Source of the DNA: Bacteroidota bacterium
Lineage (GTDB): Bacteria > Bacteroidota > Ignavibacteria > Ignavibacteriales > SURF-24
Assembly (NCBI GenBank): GCA_030706145.1
Contig: JAUZPB010000016.1
Location: forward strand, 1-60,899
Direction of reading: 5' to 3'
DNA length: 60,899 nt
Below are positions 8,992-16,909 of this stretch, piece after piece. The position numbers were made by a program, and so were the translations under genes. Position 1 is the stretch's first letter. Every line of letters starts with the position of its first letter. The notes beneath the pieces are model-generated. The model ran no database searches, had not been told where the DNA came from, and saw only the letters and a list, made by a program, of their open reading frames with translations.

Positions 8992-11424
8992 ATGGATATA
9001 ATAAAATCCATACTGCAAAAAATAAAAACAGCGATAAAGTATATAACAAAATCAATAACGAAAGCTGCAGCACCAAGGCTGCGCAGGGCACTTTATTCTG
9101 TCTCAATAATTTTAATTATAATAATTGCATTGGATACTTTCTTTCCTCTGCCTGAAGCTAAAGACTATTCAAAGGTAATATATGATAGTGAAGGGCAGCT
9201 GCTAACGGCTTATCTTTCAAAAGATGAAAAGTGGAGAATGCAAACCCACCTAAAAGATGTTTCACCTGATCTAGTAAAGGCTATACTTGAAAAGGAAGAT
9301 AGCTGGTTTTACTGGCATCCGGGAGTAAATCCATATTCCATTGTTCGCGCACTATTTCAGAATATTATTAAGCAAAAGAGAGTTTCCGGAGCATCTACTA
9401 TAACAATGCAGACAGCAAGGATGCTTCAGCCAAAGGAAAGGACATACTTAAATAAGTTAATTGAAATACTGCGGGCCATTCAGCTAGAAGTCCATTATAG
9501 TAAAAAAGAAATACTTGAGCTTTATCTTAGCCTTCTTCCATATGGTGGAAATATTGAAGGAATTAAAAGTGCCTCTTACATTTACTTTGGCCGCTCCCCA
9601 GATAAACTGAGCCTTTCACAATCAATCATTCTAGCTGTTATTCCAAATGACCCAAATGATCTGCGGCCTGACAAAAATCCAAAAGAATTACTCAAAGAAA
9701 GGAATAAATGGATAAAAATATTTTTGGAAAGAAAGGCTTTCAGCAGATCGGAACTCAAAGATTCTTTTGAAGAACCTGTATATTCAAATCGCTTCTTAAT
9801 TAGATCTGAGGCTAGTCACTTCTGCCGCTTTGTTGCAAAAAATTTTCAAGGTAGTGAAATTAAAACCAGCCTTAAACTTTCTGTTCAGCAGTCGTCTGAA
9901 AAGCTTCTTTCTGACTATATAGAAAGAGTAAGGTCAAAGGGAATTTTTAATGGAGCGGTTATCATTGTTGATAATAAGACAAACTCTATTGTGGCCTACT
10001 GCGGCTCTCAAGGCTTCCAGGATAGCCTGTCTTCTGGACAGGTAAATGGAATAACCGCACTTAGATCCCCTGGAAGTACACTGAAGCCGGCTTTGTATGC
10101 AATGGCAATAGATGAAGGACTTATTACACCTTCGATGAGGCTATATGATATACCTACAGATTTTGGCGGCTATGAACCTGAAAACTTTGACTTAAAATTT
10201 AGAGGAATTGTAACGGCAAAATATGCTCTTGTAAATTCACTTAATATCCCGGCTGTGGGACTGCTAGAGCAGCTAGGGCCAGATAAGTTTATTTCGCTTC
10301 TTATAAGGGCAGGACTTTCAGGGATACTAAAAGAGAAAAAATCACTTGGACTTTCCTTAATTCTTGGGGGCTGCAGTGTAAGGCTTGATGAATTAGTTAG
10401 ACTCTATACGGCCTTTGCTCATTCGGGCCTTTTATACCCGCTTAATTATATTCACTCGGTTAATTATATTCATGCGGATAATCTTTCTGCTGAAGCAGTA
10501 AATCAGTTACAAGAAAGCGGCAAGTCAGATAAAATAAAAGCCCAAAGGCTGTTTTCTCCTGCTTCATCATATCTTATTGCTACAATGCTTTCAACTAACC
10601 AGAGGCAGGATTTCCCGACTGATCTGCCCGGAACAACATTTCTTCCGCAGATAGCATGGAAAACAGGAACATCTTTCGGAAGGCGCGATGCATGGGCAGT
10701 TGGCTTTAATCCTGATTACACAATTGGAGTGTGGCTTGGAAACTTTGACTCCAGGGGATCTTCTGACCTCTCCGGCTCTGCAATTGCTGTCCCACTACTG
10801 TTTGAACTCTTTAGCGCTGCTGACTATAAGCCTAAAAAGTTATGGTTCGACAGGCCTTCTGATCTGGAAGAAAGGGATGTCTGCAGTGAAACGGGACTAC
10901 TGCCTGGGGAGAACTGCAAAAATGTTGTAAGAGACTATTATATTAAAAACGTTTCACCAAACTTAAAGTGTGACCTTTATAAACCTGTTTATGTAAATAA
11001 GTCAGAGACAATTCAATACTGCACTGAATGCCTTCCTGACTCAGGCTATAAAAAAGTATTCTACCCATCTTACAGACCAGAAGTGGCAGTCTGGCTTGCA
11101 AAAAACAATGTTGAGTTCAAAAGCCCACCTCCTCATAACTCCCTCTGCTTTGGAAAGCGCTCTGGAGAAGGGCCAAAGATAGTTTCTCCGTTAGAGAACT
11201 ATGAATACTATATTGAACAGAATACCTCGCAGCAAATAATGCTAATGGCAGCATCGGACCCGTCTGTTAAACAGATCTACTGGTATATAGATAATAAGTT
11301 CTATAAAAGCTCAAGTCCTGGAGATAAACTATTCTTTAGGCCATCAAAAGGTAAAACAAAAATTGTCTGTCTGGATGAATCAGGAAGAAAAGCTTCTGTT
11401 TCGATCAGCGTCAATCTTTACTGA
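8992..11424 (+). CDS. pbpC: Penicillin-binding protein 1C (bifunctional peptidoglycan synthase)
   Basis: This 810-residue class A PBP polymerises glycan strands and has a transpeptidase-type domain. It starts with a membrane anchor (about residues 34-50). The GT51 glycosyltransferase domain carries EDSWFYWHPG with catalytic Glu near residue 102, and SGASTITMQTARML. The transpeptidase domain has SxxK at Ser362-Lys365 (SPGSTLKP), SLN at 416-418 and KTG at 557-559. The last 120 residues match the PBP1C C-terminal extension. ATG 8992 follows a purine-rich GAGAAAG; a TTG four codons upstream is less likely. Pairing with the macroglobulin suggests repair of the wall after protease or phage damage, as proposed for the YfhM-PbpC pair. 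Confidence 0.95.
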   Translation: MDIIKSILQKIKTAIKYITKSITKAAAPRLRRALYSVSIILIIIIALDTFFPLPEAKDYSKVIYDSEGQLLTAYLSKDEKWRMQTHLKDVSPDLVKAILEKEDSWFYWHPGVNPYSIVRALFQNIIKQKRVSGASTITMQTARMLQPKERTYLNKLIEILRAIQLEVHYSKKEILELYLSLLPYGGNIEGIKSASYIYFGRSPDKLSLSQSIILAVIPNDPNDLRPDKNPKELLKERNKWIKIFLERKAFSRSELKDSFEEPVYSNRFLIRSEASHFCRFVAKNFQGSEIKTSLKLSVQQSSEKLLSDYIERVRSKGIFNGAVIIVDNKTNSIVAYCGSQGFQDSLSSGQVNGITALRSPGSTLKPALYAMAIDEGLITPSMRLYDIPTDFGGYEPENFDLKFRGIVTAKYALVNSLNIPAVGLLEQLGPDKFISLLIRAGLSGILKEKKSLGLSLILGGCSVRLDELVRLYTAFAHSGLLYPLNYIHSVNYIHADNLSAEAVNQLQESGKSDKIKAQRLFSPASSYLIATMLSTNQRQDFPTDLPGTTFLPQIAWKTGTSFGRRDAWAVGFNPDYTIGVWLGNFDSRGSSDLSGSAIAVPLLFELFSAADYKPKKLWFDRPSDLEERDVCSETGLLPGENCKNVVRDYYIKNVSPNLKCDLYKPVYVNKSETIQYCTECLPDSGYKKVFYPSYRPEVAVWLAKNNVEFKSPPPHNSLCFGKRSGEGPKIVSPLENYEYYIEQNTSQQIMLMAASDPSVKQIYWYIDNKFYKSSSPGDKLFFRPSKGKTKIVCLDESGRKASVSISVNLY

Positions 11425-11484
11425 GAAATTTTCTCCCTGAAATATTCTGTTTTACTACTCTTTTTTTGAAATGGAACTAATTAA

Positions 11485-11706
11485 TCAGTAAATTTAGGCC
11501 AGTATAATTTTTGTGCTAAAAGATCGGGAGAACTAATAGATGAACTTTTAGCATTTTATTCCAACAAACTACGGCATTAACTTAATCTGAAATTGAAATG
11601 CTTGCTAAAAATGCAAGGGAAACTATGGGCGGACCCTTTTGCGTTAGATCCATACAACCTTTCACTTGAGCAGACAATAGATATTATGAAGAATGCTTAT
11701 AAATAA
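11485..11706 (+). pseudogene. Possible remnant of a small gene
   Basis: The same frame reads through two short protein-like stretches separated by one TAA at 11578-11580: …SGELIDELLAFYSNKLRH and then …LWADPFALDPYNLSLEQTI…NAYK, ending at TAA 11704-11706. The second part alone could be a 31-residue peptide from ATG 11611, but it has no clear ribosome-binding site. I do not recognise the family. A decayed gene or chance are both possible. It occupies most of the 348-base gap between pbpC and the next gene. Confidence 0.25.
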
Positions 11707-11772
11707 AATGTTTTTTTAATTGCATGCTTAAGGTTTTTATTTATACTAAAGAAAAATATTTTGGGAGTCAAA

Positions 11773-12555
11773 ATGGAAAATGAAACTAATAATGAAGGCG
11801 TTAGCAGTAGCAGGAAAACTTCTAATCCTGCTTTAAGGAAAGATACATTTACAGGACTTGCTGTTGTAGATTCTTCTGAAGCTATGAACCTGCAGGGCGT
11901 AGTAAACAAGGCAGGATTTCTGATTGCTTTAGTTGTAATTTCGGCTGCTTTTATCTGGAGCCAGTACTTTTATGAGGGTGTCTTAGATCCGGGCGTTATT
12001 CCTGTTGCCCTGGTTTGTGTGCCGATTGCACTTATCACTGCATTAGTTACAATATTTAAGAAGAATTTGGCCCTCTATACAGCTCCAATCTATGCCCTTG
12101 CTGAGGGTGTTACATTAGGCATTATCTCCTGCTTATTTGAACAGCGTTATCCTGGAATAGTTATTCAGGCCGTTGGCCTTACCTTCGGAACCTTTGCAGC
12201 TCTTCTTATTGCATATTCGACAAGGCTTATAAAACCTACGGAAAACTTTAAGCTTGGAGTAGCTGCCGCAACAGGCGGTATTGCACTGTTTTACCTGGCT
12301 TCTATGATTACAGGGTTTTTTGGCTATCAGATGCCTTTGATACATGAGAGCGGTATTTATGGTATTGGCTTTAGCGTTTTTGTAGTTATTATTGCAGCAC
12401 TTAACCTTGTACTTGACTTCGACTTTATAGAACAGGGAGTAAGAATGCGTGCGCCAAAATATATGGAATGGTATTCTGCCTTTGGACTACTGGTTACTCT
12501 TATTTGGTTATATCTTGAGATACTAAGACTTCTGTCAAAAGCAAGAAGTAAATAA
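11773..12555 (+). CDS. Bax inhibitor-1/YccA-like membrane protein
   Basis: This 260-residue protein has a polar N-terminus of about 45 residues (…SNPALRKDTF…) and then seven hydrophobic segments, matching the bacterial Bax1-I family of integral inner-membrane proteins. Relatives such as YccA and YetJ are linked to FtsH regulation and calcium leak; the role here is unknown. ATG 11773 is preceded by TGGGAG at a good distance, so the TTG four codons earlier is not needed. It is monocistronic, with a repeat tract and bidirectional terminator downstream. Confidence 0.85.
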   Translation: MENETNNEGVSSSRKTSNPALRKDTFTGLAVVDSSEAMNLQGVVNKAGFLIALVVISAAFIWSQYFYEGVLDPGVIPVALVCVPIALITALVTIFKKNLALYTAPIYALAEGVTLGIISCLFEQRYPGIVIQAVGLTFGTFAALLIAYSTRLIKPTENFKLGVAAATGGIALFYLASMITGFFGYQMPLIHESGIYGIGFSVFVVIIAALNLVLDFDFIEQGVRMRAPKYMEWYSAFGLLVTLIWLYLEILRLLSKARSK

Positions 12556-12568
12556 CAGAATAAGACGA

Positions 12569-12628
12569 CTAACTTGTAGATGGCTAACTTATAGCTGATT
12601 AGCTTATAGACGGTTAACTTATAAACAT
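12569..12628 (+). repeat. Four tandem 15-bp units after the Bax-inhibitor-like gene
   Basis: Units start at 12569, 12584, 12599 and 12614, of the form YTARCTTRTAGNNGG/A (for example CTAACTTATAGCTGA, TTAGCTTATAGACGG). They share the TTATAGCTG core and the position (after the stop codon, before a terminator) with the array at 2981-3058. Confidence 0.85.
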
Positions 12629-12641
12629 AACGTTTCAAAGT

Positions 12642-12686
12642 AAAATGGGCTGCCATGTATTATTTTATGGCAGCCCATTTTTTTTA
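12642..12686. terminator. Bidirectional terminator between convergent genes
   Basis: A perfect 15-bp stem (12642-12656 with 12667-12681, core ATGGGCTGCCAT) encloses a 10-base loop. It has an A-run on the left and a T-run on the right, so it can end both the Bax-inhibitor-like gene and gatD. Confidence 0.92.
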
Positions 12687-12727
12687 AAACTAGGTGTGGC
12701 TTTTATATCAATGTAAAAGCAGATGAT

Positions 12728-14116
12728 CTATTTCATATACTTTGAAATAAATTCCTCTACCTCTGGAATTCCTCCCTGATAGATAAGATATCCATTGCTT
12801 GGTTCTCTTTCTGTTATCTCGCCTGCAATTGGAGTTAGCATGATCTCTTTTACTTTGTTTAGATCATTTGTCTGTCCTAAAGCCCACCCAAGCTTAATAT
12901 AAGCAACTTCAGGAAGCATATTTGCACATGGAACAACTCCTAGCTCCATTATATCTCTTCCTGTATCATAGACATACATCTGCACATATCCCCAAAGAGT
13001 TTGTACTGTCATATACACAGCTATATTGTTATCACATGCCCTTTTAAGTGCAGGATAAAGCGGTTTGTTTACGTGACCTAATCCTGTACCTGCAATAATA
13101 ATCCCTTTATAGCCATTATCAATAAGCGATTCTATGATATCAGGCTTCATATTGGGATAGTAGTATACAATGCTTACCTTCTCTTCAAAGGAGGTGTTAA
13201 TGGTAACTTCCCTGTCTTTTCTGCGGCGTTTGTAGTCCTGCCTTAAAAGATGGATCTCTTTTTTGCTTACCATAGCAAGGGGTATATCACCAATTGTCCT
13301 GAATGTCGACCTGTAGCTCGAATGCATCTTTCTTACTCTTGTCCCTCTGTGTAGAAGTCCATAGGCATCAGAGGTAGGACCAAACATGCATACCATTACC
13401 TCGGCAATGTCGCTCTCTGCTGCCGTCTTAACACTGTGCTGAAGGTTCAGTGCTGCATCCGATGATGGCCTGTCACTTGAACGCTGTGAACCTACCATTA
13501 CAATAGGAATAGGTGAGTTCTGTACCATAAATGAAAGGCATGCTGCAGTATGGTGCATTGTATCTGTGCCATGACCTATGACTATGCCCTGCACTCCTTT
13601 TTTTATTTCTCTTCCAATTGCCTCGGCTGTTCCTTTCCACTGCTCAGGGCCCATATTTTCACTAAATACACCATAGAGCTTTTCAGTTTCAAGGTTGCAT
13701 ATATCGGCAAGTTCGGGCACCGAGCCAAAGAGCTCACCCGGCGAAAATGCAGGAATTACGGCTCCTGTCCGGTAATCTAAGCGGCTTGCTATTGTACCGC
13801 CCGTCCCAAGGAGCTTTACCATGGGCTTGCTTGGATCATATGGAAAAGCCTTCTCTTGTATCTTGTAGTTGGCTTCTTTTCGCCCCGAAATATTTATTTC
13901 TTCAATTGCCTTTACTGCTACACCAATATTGTATCCGGAACGAAGCTTTAGGACTATATGTGCTGAATCTGCAGTCTCAGATCGTGGAAGTATTATGCCA
14001 TAATACTTCCCTTTCGAAGTCTTAATCTCAACATCACTCCATATCTGCGCACTAAACTTCTTTAGAGTCTCCAGGGCCTCATTTCTGTAGCCTTTATATG
14101 CTTCATTAGATGACAT
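12728..14116 (-). CDS. gatD: Glutamyl-tRNA(Gln) amidotransferase subunit D
   Basis: This 462-residue protein is the glutaminase half of the GatDE amidotransferase, releasing ammonia used to convert Glu-tRNA(Gln) to Gln-tRNA(Gln). It has a short N-terminal beta domain (about residues 25-80), then an asparaginase-type domain. That domain carries both active-site segments: GTGGTIASRLDYRTGAV (Thr108) and GHGTDTMHHTA (Thr184-Asp185). Length and the N-terminal domain separate it from plain L-asparaginase. The start ATG overlaps the 3' end of gatE by 11 bases, with GAGGGA inside gatE as its ribosome-binding site, implying translational coupling. GatDE is known as an archaeal enzyme, so its presence here is unusual. 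Confidence 0.93.
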   Translation of the reverse strand: MSSNEAYKGYRNEALETLKKFSAQIWSDVEIKTSKGKYYGIILPRSETADSAHIVLKLRSGYNIGVAVKAIEEINISGRKEANYKIQEKAFPYDPSKPMVKLLGTGGTIASRLDYRTGAVIPAFSPGELFGSVPELADICNLETEKLYGVFSENMGPEQWKGTAEAIGREIKKGVQGIVIGHGTDTMHHTAACLSFMVQNSPIPIVMVGSQRSSDRPSSDAALNLQHSVKTAAESDIAEVMVCMFGPTSDAYGLLHRGTRVRKMHSSYRSTFRTIGDIPLAMVSKKEIHLLRQDYKRRRKDREVTINTSFEEKVSIVYYYPNMKPDIIESLIDNGYKGIIIAGTGLGHVNKPLYPALKRACDNNIAVYMTVQTLWGYVQMYVYDTGRDIMELGVVPCANMLPEVAYIKLGWALGQTNDLNKVKEIMLTPIAGEITEREPSNGYLIYQGGIPEVEEFISKYMK

Positions 14117-16040
14117 CGATTCCCTCTCTTTTGTAGGTTGATCGTAATGACTTTAATATTTGAGCACTGCTTATTCTGCCACGGACTTTTCTCATTACAA
14201 GCCCTATCAGCACTTCATCTTTCTTTTCGGGATTTCTTAGATTTATTCTCTCAAGCTCTGAATGCGAGCTCTTTATAGCAGAAGAAAGTTCTTCTTCTGT
14301 ACAAACTGCCTCAAGCATTTCAGAAGAAAAGGATCCATTCCTTATTGCTTTTTTCATAGCAGGCAGAATTCCTTCCCTGCTTAAAAGTCCTAAAGTGTAT
14401 GCTTCAAATATCTTCTGCATAACTTCAGGCGTAAGTATATCTGTCTTAAAGCCTTCTCTTTTTAGCCGTTTGGGATACTGTATAAATGCAATTGAGGCAA
14501 CTATGGGGCTTACATTTTTTTCTTTTACCATGTTTTCAAATAGACCGGCAAACTTTGAAATGGCAAGCGGTTCAACAGTATCCTGAGGAATATTCAGTTC
14601 CCTATACCATTTTTCTCTTATCCAGAATTGTACGGGCATATCAAGCGAGAGTTTCTTAAGCCTTTCTTCTGTTATCTTTCTTGGAGGAAGATCTGTATCA
14701 GGGTACATGCGGTCAGGCCCGGGAAGTATCCTTTCAAAACCATTTGTTCCATCTTTCAAAGCTTGTCTTGTCTCAGATGGAACACCTATAGTAGCTTCCC
14801 TGGCGCGGATGATTATTTCCTTTGCAGCTGTATCAATGTCTTTGTCGCTTCCCCATACTACAACAAGAGTATCATCATCCATAGCTCCTGCTGCTTTTTT
14901 TATCTTTAGCCACTCTGAGGAAGTAATATTGTCTCCTTTGCTGTCTGAGTGAATTATGTTTGGTATGTGTGTCAGACATGCTACGACACGGACCCTATCG
15001 GATATTTCTTTTGAAAAATATGTGTCTGTCTGAGTCTCCCAGTGAAGAAGTCCTCTGAACCCTTTTAAGACAACACATTTTATTATCATTCCCTGCGAAG
15101 CTGCAGTTTGAAGCGGCATATAGTAGGTCTTTTTCATCAGCCGTGTAATATCTTCAACCTTTGCACTAAAACTCTCGGGAGTAATACCTCTTCTCTTTAG
15201 CTCATCTCTAAGGCGTAGAAGATTCCACTGTCTCATTGCTTCATTGTAGGTTAAAAGTGGTATAAGAGGAATTTTGTGTACGCCTTTAATTTCTACTCTT
15301 GTCCCGCCTTTTACACTTACATTTACATCCTGCCTTGCAGCACCAATACCTGTGCGAACCTTTCCGGTTGAGCGCACGAGCTTTCTGCAGATCTGTGCGA
15401 CTTCTGCAACTTCATATGGAGTTCTCATCTCTGGCGCTGTTACAGTCTCTATTAAAGGCATTCCTAGACGATCGGTCAGATACACTCTTCTGTGCCCAAT
15501 GTCACTTACCTCGCGGCATGCGTCTTCTTCAATAGACATCTGTATAATATTAATTTCTCTATCTTTAAAGGGAATTCTGCCATCTAATGCAAATATGGAT
15601 GTCCTCTGAAATCCAGTTGGTATGCTGCCATCAAGATACTGCTTCCTTGAAATGTGAATTTCGTCAACAATATTGCAGTTATATAGCATTCCGGTCTGAA
15701 GCGCTATGTCAAGTGCTTCTTCATTGATCTCAAAAGGAGGTGTGTCGTCCATCTCATATGTGCAGACAGTCTCGCGGTTGATCTGGTAGATAATCTCTTT
15801 TTTTGTCTTAAATTCCATAAGGGCTGTACCATCATACTCTCCGAACTCTGAAAGCGTAGGGCGCATGTGTCTAAGTATCTCTGCATTGTATTTTGTGCTG
15901 TATATTCCAGCAGGACAGCGGCAGAAGAGTTTTTTTGAAGTTAGAAGTTGCTGGTGGATCTCCAGACCGGACTTGAAACCGATAAGTTCATAATCTTTGT
16001 CGGTCATTTCGCTGAAGGGCTTGAACGTGAAATCATCCAT
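14106..16040 (-). CDS. gatE: Glutamyl-tRNA(Gln) amidotransferase subunit E
   Basis: This 644-residue protein is the kinase/amidotransferase half that binds tRNA(Gln), phosphorylates the attached Glu and amidates it. The opening GLEIHQQL is the GatE version of the GatB/GatE signature. The middle holds the AspRS-like insertion absent from GatB (about residues 280-420). The run FERILPGPDRMYPDTD and a YqeY-like C-terminal tail follow. About 640 residues against about 480 for GatB also supports GatE. ATG 16040 is preceded by GAAGAG; the GTG three codons earlier sits too close to it. It is the first gene of a two-gene operon with gatD. No gatCAB genes are in the window. Confidence 0.93.
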   Translation of the reverse strand: MDDFTFKPFSEMTDKDYELIGFKSGLEIHQQLLTSKKLFCRCPAGIYSTKYNAEILRHMRPTLSEFGEYDGTALMEFKTKKEIIYQINRETVCTYEMDDTPPFEINEEALDIALQTGMLYNCNIVDEIHISRKQYLDGSIPTGFQRTSIFALDGRIPFKDREINIIQMSIEEDACREVSDIGHRRVYLTDRLGMPLIETVTAPEMRTPYEVAEVAQICRKLVRSTGKVRTGIGAARQDVNVSVKGGTRVEIKGVHKIPLIPLLTYNEAMRQWNLLRLRDELKRRGITPESFSAKVEDITRLMKKTYYMPLQTAASQGMIIKCVVLKGFRGLLHWETQTDTYFSKEISDRVRVVACLTHIPNIIHSDSKGDNITSSEWLKIKKAAGAMDDDTLVVVWGSDKDIDTAAKEIIIRAREATIGVPSETRQALKDGTNGFERILPGPDRMYPDTDLPPRKITEERLKKLSLDMPVQFWIREKWYRELNIPQDTVEPLAISKFAGLFENMVKEKNVSPIVASIAFIQYPKRLKREGFKTDILTPEVMQKIFEAYTLGLLSREGILPAMKKAIRNGSFSSEMLEAVCTEEELSSAIKSSHSELERINLRNPEKKDEVLIGLVMRKVRGRISSAQILKSLRSTYKREGIDVI

Positions 16041-16120
16041 ATGAATCACTCTTCATTTTTATTTAAGGAAAGATAAATATGTAAAATTTAATTAACAAGA
16101 AACTTTTATTTGGAATAAAT

Positions 16121-16150
16121 CTACTGCTTGAGTTGTCTAAAAAGCAGTAG
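16121..16150. repeat. Perfect 9-bp inverted repeat upstream of gatE
   Basis: CTACTGCTT (16121-16129) pairs with AAGCAGTAG (16142-16150) across 12 bases, in the 250-base divergent region between gatE and a small plus-strand gene. It lacks a T-run, so a regulator site or an RNA hairpin in the gatE leader is more likely than a terminator. Confidence 0.5.
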
Positions 16151-16290
16151 AAGTGATAAAATTATGATTTGTTTACTTTGGAAATAAACCTTTGGCTGAT
16201 TTACCTTGTCAAAGTTACAGTAGGCAGGTTGATATATGTTACGTTAATATTTGTTCGTTTTCTGGACTATATATTTTAAAAAGGAGAAAT

Positions 16291-16602
16291 ATGATGTTAA
16301 ATGGAGTTTGCAGCATGGGTTCAAATAATTTTAATTCCTGTACGTTAAATTCCCGTGCCGGGGAAAATTTTAAGAGGGCAGAAAGTCAGAAAACAGAATC
16401 TCAGGAATTCTTACCTGCAATGCCGCCAAAGACAGAAGATGGTGAAAATATTTTTTCAGGTGTAAAAGAATTAACACCACAGTTTGTATTTGAATTTGCT
16501 AGAAGACTGGAATCAGGAAGCTTGAGCTACGATGATATAAGTGAGTTTCTGAAGAATGTAAAAAGATCAGGTAATTCTGAGTGCGATTTGTTTTTAGATT
16601 AA
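16291..16602 (+). CDS. Small protein of unknown function
   Basis: This 103-residue protein has an excellent ribosome-binding site (AAGGAGAAAT) directly before ATG 16291. The N-terminal half is polar and low in complexity (Asn, Ser, Cys, Lys, Glu). The C-terminal half predicts two helices (…TPQFVFEFARRLESGSLSYDDISEFLKNV…). There is no signal peptide, membrane segment or familiar motif. It is flanked by its own terminator, so it seems to be a free-standing gene. A small regulatory or interaction protein is conceivable, but I do not recognise it. Confidence 0.6.
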   Translation: MMLNGVCSMGSNNFNSCTLNSRAGENFKRAESQKTESQEFLPAMPPKTEDGENIFSGVKELTPQFVFEFARRLESGSLSYDDISEFLKNVKRSGNSECDLFLD

Positions 16603-16663
16603 CTCATCTTAAAAACAGATTATACATAAATTTTTCAACTTGGTGATCTCCCAAACTAAGAAA

Positions 16664-16712
16664 GGGATAACTGCTTTTTTCTTTTGTTGAAGCAGTTTAT
16701 CCCTCTTTTTTT
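16664..16712 (+). terminator. Terminator after the small orphan gene
   Basis: GGGATAACTGCTT (from 16664) pairs with AAGCAGTTTATCCC (to about 16703) with one bulge, followed by a T-rich tail. Confidence 0.8.
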
Positions 16713-16847
16713 ATCCCATTTTTTCCTTCCCTAAGACACTGAAATTTAATTTAAGAATTAGTAAATAAAAGGTAAGTAATAAGTGATCAAAAATGAGTGA
16801 AAGAAAAAGGTATAAAAATAAAAAGAGAATATAATAAGTAAGGGAAA
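16713..16847. other. Purine-rich spacer
   Basis: This A/G-rich stretch lies between two convergent terminators. I see no gene or motif in it. Confidence 0.5.
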
Positions 16848-16893
16848 GAATAAAGAAAGGGACGAACTCCCCCTTTTGGGAAAGGTTCGTCCC
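16848..16893 (-). terminator. Terminator after the chemoreceptor gene
   Basis: GGGACGAAC (16859-16867) pairs with GTTCGTCCC (16885-16893). Read on the minus strand it is followed by TTTCTTTATTC, just past the chemoreceptor stop codon. Confidence 0.85.
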
Positions 16894-16909
16894 TGTTATA
16901 TAGAGGTGC

